Position numbers and translations under genes: made by a program. The notes beneath the pieces were generated by a model. The model was not told the origin of the DNA. It saw only the letters and a program-made list of their open reading frames with translations, and made no database searches. DNA of 64,000 nt, taken from assembly GCA_027923505.1 (NCBI GenBank), contig BROI01000032.1:1-64000 (forward strand), in the 5' to 3' direction. Numbering within the stretch: the first letter of the stretch is position 1; every line of letters begins with the position of its first letter. This stretch comes from Mayamaea pseudoterrestris (Eukaryota; Bacillariophyta; Bacillariophyceae; Sellaphorales; Sellaphoraceae). Shown here in pieces: positions 27,138-36,300 of this stretch.

Positions 27138-29141
27138 TTAGAATGTGTAGTAAAAGTTTTGGCTATTGGTCGGACGTTGATAGCTAACGTTGTTGTCGGC
27201 GAATGGAGATTGACGGTTTGGGGTAGCTAAACGTTGCTGACGTGGCCAATTGAGTTGCTGATGTGACGGAGTTTGAAAACGTGAACGAGCGTGGAACTGC
27301 TGAGCGTGTTGATCGCGACGATGGACACGTTGTTGATTTGTCACTTGTCGATTTCGTTGAGCTTGTAAGTGCAGCTGTCGTTGTTGTTGATTAAGAAGAT
27401 GATTTAAACGAGTTACTTGAGCTTGAAGACTGTTTATATCGCGTGTATGATGAGTTGTAGTGTTGCGCGTGTCGTTGATGCGAGGCTGGACTCGAAGGGT
27501 TGGATTGGAGGTTCGGTTTTGCTGTCGGGTTGGCGTGACGATTCGATTCGCTTGTTGCTGTCTTAAACGCTGCTGGTAAGGACGATTGCTGTTCGTTTCG
27601 TTGCGTCGTTGATTGCGTCTTTGACTAACAGTGATTCGATTGCGTTGAAGATTGATCGAAGCTTGTTGCGTTGTTGATGCGCGCTCTTGACTTGCTTGTC
27701 GCTGTCCGTTTCGTTGTTGAAAGAGTGCTTGACGACGGTCTTCGACGCTTTGAACTGCTGCGATGCGAGGTGCTTCTTGGTAAGTGCTTGAAACGTTCTG
27801 TGAGCGAAGAGTTTGTTGCGATGGTCTCGTGTCTTGGCGATGCGCTTGTCTAACTGGCGCTTGATTTGCTTCTTGTTGGCGAATTGAATTGATTGATCGG
27901 CAAGTATGCGTCGTGCTTGTTGGCGATGTCTCTAATTGCTCGTTGACTGGCGATGAGTTGCTGCTTGGCGAGGGTACGTGTGTTTGCGTATTGGCGATGC
28001 ACACAGAACAAGCGCACGTCGTCTCTGTGTTTATATCTGGTACTTCAGAAAGTCTTTGCAAGTCTTGACGTCTGTTTTCTTCGTCCTTTTGAAGCAGGAA
28101 ACGAGTCTTCTTGAGGAAGTAAAGAGTTACTGGATGCGATAGGTCTTTTGCTTCGAATTCGTCTCGCTCGTTGCGCAAAGTGTCTTCTAGTAGAAGAATC
28201 TCCTTCTCTTCGGGCGTGAAAGGATTGTTCGGTCGGCAAAGATCAAGGCTCTTGTAAAAGTCTGCTCGCTTTTCGTCAAGGAAGATTAATGACTTTGGAG
28301 AAAAGATGAAGGCTTTGAGAAAGGGTACGTTGCTGTCGATGTAACTTGTTTCGACGCCTGATTGTGCGGTTGACTCGGCAACTTTTGCTAATCCTTCTTC
28401 TTTGAATTCTTCCGCAATGTGACTGTAAAACACTTCGTTGTTGGCAAGGTCTTTAAACTGATTGAAGCGCTGCTCACAAGCTTGTTCCGGGTCGATTGGC
28501 TTTGATGAAGGCGGCGGTAGAATGCCTCGAAAGATCCAGGCGAAACGCTTGTCTTCTTCGTCCCAAGTCCAAGGGGTTGGAGGAGAGACGCGCGGGTCGT
28601 AACGATACCAGCCGTATCGAACGTTCGGGTGGTTGTAAACTGCTTTCTCTTCGTCAGTGGCGGGTCGTCCAGTTAGATGCCAGTCTTCGGGGTTGTTTGG
28701 TGAAAGACGACGAAGGCTGTCGCGTGGGTTGTACTCGGTTGGAAGTCGCTCTCGTTCTTGATTGCTTGCAATTTGATCGGCGGCGGTAAGTCGGATTACT
28801 GGGCGGCCTTCTGGAGCGACCGATTGAGGACTTGAAGGGTTGAACTCGTGTAAAGTAATGTTGGTGAAGAGGACGACGACTTGTAGAAGGCGTCGTGAAG
28901 AATTAAAGACTTGGCGGCTTGTGTTGAAGCGGCGAAGGAAACTGTAAAGAAGGCGCGTGACTTGTGGAGTGAGAGGCGACTTGAAAAGAGTGCTCGGCAG
29001 ACTAGGTAAAGTAGTTCTGCTCAACTGATGGAGACTTGAAATCTGCTCGACGACGTTGGCCTTGATCAAACGCTTGATCCGACTCGAGGTAAACTGAAAG
29101 ATAAAGGCAAAAGGGTCGCTTGTAGGCTTGCTCTTGCTCAC
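27138..29141 (-). CDS. Upstream accessory ORF of Copia copy 1 (667 residues)
   Basis: This ORF starts 138 bp inside the 5' LTR and ends 8 bp before the gag-pol ATG. The N-terminal ~100 residues are basic and Ser/Leu-rich; the middle is ordered with many charged residues; a small CACSVC motif follows. The last 250 residues are very rich in Gln, Arg and Asn, suggesting RNA binding (inference). I recognise no gag, envelope or enzyme domain. Reinitiation or a frameshift would be needed to express both ORFs from one RNA; neither is shown by the sequence. Confidence 0.8.
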   Translation of the reverse strand: MSKSKPTSDPFAFIFQFTSSRIKRLIKANVVEQISSLHQLSRTTLPSLPSTLFKSPLTPQVTRLLYSFLRRFNTSRQVFNSSRRLLQVVVLFTNITLHEFNPSSPQSVAPEGRPVIRLTAADQIASNQERERLPTEYNPRDSLRRLSPNNPEDWHLTGRPATDEEKAVYNHPNVRYGWYRYDPRVSPPTPWTWDEEDKRFAWIFRGILPPPSSKPIDPEQACEQRFNQFKDLANNEVFYSHIAEEFKEEGLAKVAESTAQSGVETSYIDSNVPFLKAFIFSPKSLIFLDEKRADFYKSLDLCRPNNPFTPEEKEILLLEDTLRNERDEFEAKDLSHPVTLYFLKKTRFLLQKDEENRRQDLQRLSEVPDINTETTCACSVCIANTQTHVPSPSSNSSPVNEQLETSPTSTTHTCRSINSIRQQEANQAPVRQAHRQDTRPSQQTLRSQNVSSTYQEAPRIAAVQSVEDRRQALFQQRNGQRQASQERASTTQQASINLQRNRITVSQRRNQRRNETNSNRPYQQRLRQQQANRIVTPTRQQNRTSNPTLRVQPRINDTRNTTTHHTRDINSLQAQVTRLNHLLNQQQRQLHLQAQRNRQVTNQQRVHRRDQHAQQFHARSRFQTPSHQQLNWPRQQRLATPNRQSPFADNNVSYQRPTNSQNFYYTF

Positions 29142-29279
29142 TCAATACTCCGCTTGTTGCTGCAGAGCTTTGGAAATTCGAGGTTGACAGAAAGGGCTTG
29201 AAGAAATCCGCGTCCGGTTTTGTTCAATGCTTTGGAAACTTGGTAAAAAGATCTTGGTTCAATCGGCAAGTAATTACTT

Positions 29280-29822
29280 TGCTTGAGATCCAAGATGAAG
29301 GTCCGTACGGAAGTAGGGAGAAAAGACGGTTTAAACGCTAAAAGACTGGGGAAACTTTGAATCTATTGTTAGTAGATCCTCTAGAATGAGACGAAAGTGA
29401 AGCGGTCGATTTCGCATCCAAGAGTGGCTTCTCATTCATACGTATGTATATTGTCTACCGGTCGTGTCATTTTGTACTGGCCATCCCGTAGGCGGGATGG
29501 CTCTCGTCCGTCTACAGAATTGGCAGTATAGTCTTCACTGCTGGTAGTGTTTGCACGGCTTCGCTCTGTAGAGGCCCAACATTCGCTGTGTACGCCGGTT
29601 CCGGTATTCGATGTACCTGTGGTAGTCTTTCTACGGTTGTCAGTCGTGAATTCTTCGGGTACGGTGAAGTGTGTAGGGTTTGGGCCAGTGGCTGACTTTC
29701 TACTCTCGCCATCGTAGGAGTGTGGTCGTGAACGGGATGTTCCGTGTCTTGGTGCCGCTGAGACCGTGTCGATGTCCTTTTCAATGTTGCTTTGTTCGTC
29801 GGCCAAAACGGGGATCCCAGCA
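29280..29822 (-). repeat. 5' LTR of Copia copy 1
   Basis: 543 bp; carries A at the variable site where the 3' LTR has G. Its outer edge touches the LTR of copy 2 at 29823 with no base between. Confidence 0.95.
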
Positions 29823-30365
29823 TGCTTGAGATCCAAGATGAAGGTCCGTACGGAAGTAGGGAGAAAAGACGGTTTAAACGCTAAAAGACTGGGGAAACTT
29901 TGAATCTATTGTTAGTAGATCCTCTAGAATGAGACGAAAGTGAAGCGGTCGATTTCGCATCCAAGAGTGGCTTCTCATTCATACGTATGTATATTGTCTA
30001 CCGGTCGTGTCATTTTGTACTGGCCATCCCGTAGGCGGGATGGCTCTCGTCCGTCTACAGAATTGGCAGTATAGTCTTCACTGCTGGTAGTGTTTGCACG
30101 GCTTCGCTCTGTAGAGGCCCAACATTCGCTGTGTACGCCGGTTCCGGTATTCGATGTACCTGTGGTAGTCTTTCTACGGTTGTCAGTCGTGAATTCTTCG
30201 GGTACGGTGAAGTGTGTAGGGTTTGGGCCAGTGGCTGACTTTCTACTCTCGCCGTCGTAGGAGTGTGGTCGTGAACGGGATGTTCCGTGTCTTGGTGCCG
30301 CTGAGACCGTGTCGATGTCCTTTTCAATGTTGCTTTGTTCGTCGGCCAAAACGGGGATCCCAGCA
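29823..30365 (-). repeat. 3' LTR of Copia copy 2
   Basis: 543 bp, TG...CA, G at the variable site; abuts the 5' LTR of copy 1. Confidence 0.95.
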
Positions 30366-33300
30366 CCCTTCCCTTGGAGAGCGATGGCTTCAGGCATTGA
30401 ATCCATCTTGTAGTACTCATCCTCTCCAACTAGGATCCGTGCATGGCGATTGAAGGTAGAAAGGTCCAAGTTCTTGGTGAAGATGTCGGCAGTGTTCTTC
30501 TTGGTTTCAATGTACTTGACAAGGAGGATGCCGTGTTCTTTGAGCTCTCGAGCGAAGTTGTGGCGTACGTCAACATGGCGTGTGCGCCCTCCTGTCTTCC
30601 AGCTGTTGATGATGTCGATTGCGCCGCTGTTGTCCATTTCCAGGACCATTGGCAGTTGGACTTTGAGGCCTATTGACTGAAGAATGGCATGTGTGTGAAG
30701 CATGTCTTGTATGACGTCGGTACCTGCGGACATTTCGGACTCAGTTACTGAAAGGGAGACATGTTTCTGTAGGCGGCAAACTTCGGCGACGGGAACGCCT
30801 TCAAGGTAGGTGATGCCACCGGAATGACTCTTGTGCTTGTCGGGATCCTTGGCGTAATCTGAATCGCTTCTGGCGCTGATGATAAAGACGTGGTTTGGGC
30901 CGGTATACTCGCGGTTTGGGAGGAACAGTCTGCCTCTCTTTGGTGTTGCACACATGTAGCGGATGGCTCGGTACATGGCTTTCTCGTGGGCTTCTTCTCC
31001 CGTCTTCATGGCTCGGCATAAGTCATTTATGGCGTAGAGTGTCTCTGGTCGAGACCATCGGGCGAGGTAAAGTAGTTTGCCTAGGCCTTGTCGAAGGGTC
31101 GTCTGCTTGTTGTTGCTTAGGGCGGAAGGATCGCCTTCTTTGACGCATGGTAGCACCGTCCCGGGTTGAGCAGGAACGCATGCCTCTTGGCGTTTCGGCG
31201 GAGGGATTGTAAACTCGTCTTGTAAGCTTTGTAGGAGGACTGGTTGCGTCCATCGCATGTAGTTTTCGCCTCGTTCAATCTTGCAACCGATGTACTCGTC
31301 CATTGGTCCACCGTCTTCGCCGTCAAAGTGCTGTAGAAGTTGTTTCTTGGTGTCTTCAATCATGTCTGGAGGGCCGCTTAACAGGAGATCGTCGATGTGC
31401 GAGACGATGTGCATGTGGCGGTCGCCATCTTGTTTGTAAAACAGGCAAGGGTCGGCAACGCTCCGTTCAAATCCTATTTGTCGAAGTGCTTTGACCAGTT
31501 GGTCCCAGAACGCTCGCGCAGCTTGTTTAGTTCCGTATAGCGTGCGCTTGAGTAGCCAAACGTGATTGGGTGGATAGTCGTCTTGGAAACCTTCAGGTAT
31601 GTGCATGTAACACTCGTGGCCTTCGTCAAACGTGCCGTAGAGGAATGCTCCGCTTATATCGAAGATGTGTGGCTCGTATCCCATCATGATGGCAAGAGTT
31701 GTGACAATCTTGATGGACGTTGGCGATGCTACTGGAGATGAGATCTTGTTGCTGTCGTAATGGATTCCGTCTTCTTGTTCGTAGCCTCTTGCTGTGATTC
31801 GTGCTTTGTATGTGCCGTTTGACTTCTTCTTGAGCACCCACTTGCTTGTCATGCACTTTGTTCGAGGTGGTATCATGCTGCGTGAAACGACTTGGAATGT
31901 GCCGTGCTTGATGAGGTTGTCCTTCTCTTTGCGAATTGCCTTGATCCATTCGGGACGCTCTGGACTGCCCATGGCTTGCTTGAACTTGATCGTATGCAAC
32001 TCTTCTGTGTTGATGAATCCGCCTCCAATGCCTGCTCCAACGCACGCAAACTCTCCGAGTGTGGGAATGGGAGACGCGTCGTAGAAGATGCTTGCACTAG
32101 ACGGCGTGCTGGGCATGTCGCGGAAGAAGTATTCAAAGGTGGAATTCGTGGGCTCGTTCGGTGGTTCGCTTGTCTCGTCGAGGTTTAAATGGATTTCTGC
32201 AGGGATCAAGTCGGCGCTATGGAAGCTTTGTTGATCTTCATGGTCATTTTCTTGTTGGTATGGCGAATCATGGACGGATGTATGTGTGTCGTCGAGAATC
32301 GTTGAAGAGGGAACGTGTAGGAGATCGGCCATGATGGCAAGTTGTTCTGGCGGTAGATCGATTTGCTGGTTTGTCGACTCGTCGCTTTCGTCTTGTGTCT
32401 CGGTGACTAGTATAGATGTTTTATCTTCATGGTCATCTGGGTTGAAACCCTTCCCGAGTTGAAGAGTCGGGCTGCAAACGTTGGAGACTCGAGTCGTGAT
32501 CACTGTTTCGATAGACGCTTGAGGTGCGGCTGGTTGAGGTGCGGGACGTCCATTTGCTTGGGTGAGCTCTTCTTCATATTCATCGTCGTCTGCATTAATG
32601 TCCCACAGCTCGATTGCTTGACTGTCTCCTGCACTGCTATGGTCGTCGGCTCTTGGGACTAAGTCGGGTATGGAATCATTTAATGATACGGAGTCGTCGT
32701 CGCGCTCGTGTGATGGCTCGTAGGCAGCTTCGTAACGTTGATCTTGTGTAGGCAAACAGAAACTATCTTCGTTGCCCCATAGTTCAGGAGCTTCGCTGTC
32801 ACCTGCGCTGCTGTAGTCGTCATTTCGAGGTACCAGAGGAGGTATGGACCCGTTCGATGAGACTGATTCTTCGTCTTGCTGGTCGTCATATGGTCGGTGG
32901 TGGAATTCTTGCTCGTCAGACTCGCAGTACTTGTTATATTCTGATTCAGCTGATCGGTCACTGTCATAGCCGTTGTCGCATGCGTTGTATAGTGTTGTGC
33001 GATTGCCGAATCGTTCGTCGAGTGCGGCAAGTATGGCGGCGAATGTTGCAGGATTGGTCGGATCGAATCGAGTTGGTGTTCTTGTTTCTCGCGTGGTGCG
33101 ACGCAGGCCACCAGGATTTGATCGTGTGGAGCGTGTAGATGATCTTGAGCTTTGCGATCCTCGTGAGTGATTTGATGAGAATCGAGCGATGTGTCTTTGA
33201 ATTGCGTTTGCTTGGCGATCGGCGATTGTAGTATGCGCTCTTGGAGATTGAGGCGTATTGAGTATGTCTGTTCCTTCTTCTTGCGCGCTTGTTGGTGCAT

Positions 33301-36300
33301 TCGCATTTGGGTGGTATATTGTAAGTGCAGTTGGATTGAAGGTGTCGGGCGCTGATTGGATTGAGTTTGTTGGTGAGGCTTCCGATGCTTCTGGAGTGTC
33401 ATGGTCAGTCAGATCAATCAGCGAGGTAGATCGTGTCAGGATGCGCTTTGTATGGAACGTTGGTTTCTTCTTGTTCTTGTCGTCTGGAGATTTCGCGGGT
33501 GGCGGCGGCAAATTCCCATGGTGATGCGGTGAGAAAAGACTGCTGTAGTTGCTGCTGCAGGAAATGACGTCAATGAGTGGTGTAGTGACGATTTCGTGAC
33601 GCGGGGGCTTAGGTTGAAAGTACGGTCGGTGAAGAAATGTGACGTCCTTGACGTCATGTACGCGATTGGTCTCGGGATTGAAGACGCGATAGCATCTGCT
33701 CGGGTGATTTTTGCTGTAGCCGACAAAGATGCCTTGGAATCCTTTTGGTGCTAGATGAGACTTTAATCCGGATATCACGACAGTGACTGCTTCGCCGTAT
33801 GGATGTAGATTCTTGATGATGGGCGACTCGGTGCCGTAGAAGTGTTTGAATCGAGTTGCTAGAGTGCTCTTGTGCTCGACGATAGCAAGATTGTCCATGT
33901 CAGTTGAGTATTCGAAGGCAGATGGTGCCAAATGAAACCGAATTGAAGGTGGAATGTTTTGAGCTGTAAATATGGCTCGCGTGCGATTAGTGAGCGTCGG
34001 GAATCCAATTTCGACAAGACTGTTTTGTTGCGGGGTGTCTCTCGCAGTCCATTCGATCTCGATCGGCAATTTCCAAGCGGAGCTCTTCATTGACTTGGCT
34101 AATGCTTGGTTCTCTCCGGCGTTGTCCATTCGAAGGTATTTGACTGTAATGCCGCGTTGGATGAGATAGTAGAGCATCTGGCATGTCGGCTCAACGATTT
34201 CCCCTTTGGTGCGGTACATGGCGCTGTGCTTGTAGCCTGTCGCTTCGTCGACAATGAGTTGCCATTGCGGTTGTATGGAGGAGAATCCAAGTTCTGATTT
34301 GCTCTTCATGACTCTAAATGAAGAGAGGTCCATGTAAAGTCGCTCGCCTGGCTCTGTGGCTCGGATGCGCGGCGATATTTGAGGGACCGGTTGCTTCTTG
34401 GCCTTGCCTATTGCGCAGGCAACACACTTGTTCTTGGACGATCCGTGTATTTCCCATCTAAAGTGCTTGGCAATTGCGAGTGTCATTTGGGGGCTTTGGT
34501 GTCCACACAGTTCGTGCATTTGTTTGTAGGAGAGACGGCGTGTCGGAAGCAAGTTGGCTGCAATCATGGCGAACTCGTTACGAGGCGCTTGAACTAATGG
34601 CATTGGAATGACTCGTCTCAAGTACATGCAGTAAAGATGACCTCGCTTGGTAGGAATCAGCAAGTCGAAGACGATGGAGTGTTGGTTTTCTTTCTCTAGC
34701 CAAATCTTCTTGTTGCCGCTGCGGAGGTTCCATCCTGTCGCTAAACGTTGAGTGATGCTGAACAGATTGAAGGCGCAGTCGGGCGCGTAAGCAACGTTGT
34801 TGAGGACTCCTTGGTAGAGAGGATTGCCAAATCGATCGCAGGCGTCGACGCGAAGCTTCGCCATGGTTTGAATGTCGGCGACTGTTTGATTTCCCATTGT
34901 GATGCCTTCATTTCGTATCTGACGGGCATCGAACAGGCCTTCTGGATGAGGTGTACAGTCGACGGTTGCTGCGGTATCGCCGATGAAGATTTCAGGATGC
35001 TTCAGGATATCCAAGTTGGTTGGACACGTAATGGATTCGTGGATAGTTGCGAGGGCGAATTCGTTGTTGTTGTTGTTTCTTCGAACCGCGTAGGCATTGG
35101 CGCTTACGTTGTATCTCAATGCATTGAATGGATTTGGGCTTTCGTGTTGCAGTTGATTTGAATTGCGAGCTGGAGGCTGGTATCTGCGTGCGCGTTGCTC
35201 TGCTGCTTCGCGTGCGTCTCTTGCCTCGCGTTCTGCAAGGAGGTCTAGTAGTTCCTGTCGTTCTGCTTCTCTCTCGCTTTCTGGAAATTGATCGAGGTAG
35301 TTGAAAGTCGTTAAGTCTTTGCTGAATTCCAAGCCGACGTTGCGGAGGTCTTCTTCTAGTGTGCTGCGCGTTCGCAATGTTCCTTCGAGTGCTCGTCTTT
35401 TGACTTCCTTGGCAATTGCATGATCGATGACGACTTTTAAACGTTCGTCAAACAGTGCTTCCTCGTCTTCTTCATTGATTTCTTCGAACCAGAAGATGAG
35501 ATCCTTGAGGAAACGCCTTTGGCTGAAACGTTCAAGCATGCACAGTCGTGCGGCGCTTGCAGGGTTTGTCTCGATGTCTTGCTCATCCTTCTTTATTTGT
35601 TGGATGGTGGTTTCGTAGCGCGCTCGAGAAACGACATGCTCAGGCGCTTGATTGCGGTGTTCCCAGGATTGAAGAAAAGCTTGATAGCCTTCATAGGTGA
35701 AGGAGTCTGATCCGTAACTTTGACTGCTTGGGTATGCATCTGAATCGTAAGTTGCGTCGTCTGAATTGGTTTCTTCGTCGCCAGGATTGCTCATGATGAT
35801 TTCGACTCGCTCTGTATCCCAGACTCGAAGACCGGTGTATTGGTAGTAGCGGTCTCGCGTTGAGTCAATTGCTTCTTGATGCGTAAAGGCGTGTGGCATG
35901 GCTATGTGCTCGAGAAAGAACTCTTGTAGATCTGCAAACATCACTTTTACGGCGTCTGACAGCTCGTATAGTGGAGGGTTGATGAACAGGACGCTTTGCA
36001 AGACGTGGAATGGCGGTAGATCACTCGAGTTGGCTTGTGGCGGAATGTTGTTTGGAATCCTTGGAGCAAAGGTTGGATACAAGTGCTCGACTTCTTTTAG
36101 CTCGTCTGCTGTGAGGAAGTCTTTGGGTAGCCAGTCTCCTCGCCATTGCGCAAAGCTTGTCGCTACGAGTTCTTCTACACTTTCTTCTTCTTTCAATTCA
36201 ATTGGAGGACTTGTTGTTGGAGTTGAATCTTTGTCGGCGCTGCAAGTTGTGACGTTGTCGGTGCGCTCATGTGTGTCGCATTCGTTGGCGTTTGTGGTTG

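Larger units (their letters stand above)
18581..29822 (-). mobile_element. Copia LTR retrotransposon, copy 1 (11,242 bp, looks whole)
   Basis: Two 543-bp LTRs (18581-19123 and 29280-29822) start TG and end CA and differ at one base by eye, so the element is very young. The interior on the minus strand holds an unusual upstream ORF (27138-29141) and one long gag-pol ORF (18733-27129) with domains in Copia order: gag with zinc knuckle, protease, integrase, RT, RNase H. A purine tract precedes the 3' LTR. It is about twice the usual Copia length. It inserted, together with copy 2, into the first ORF of the YR element. Confidence 0.95.

Noticed and set aside
29271-29279. tRNA primer-binding site next to the Copia 5' LTR
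   Set aside because: The sequence after the 5' LTR (minus strand AAGTAATTACTTGCCG) does not match the 3' end of a tRNA I know or the usual Copia TGGTATCAGAGC type. An internal tRNA segment may serve, but I cannot identify it.
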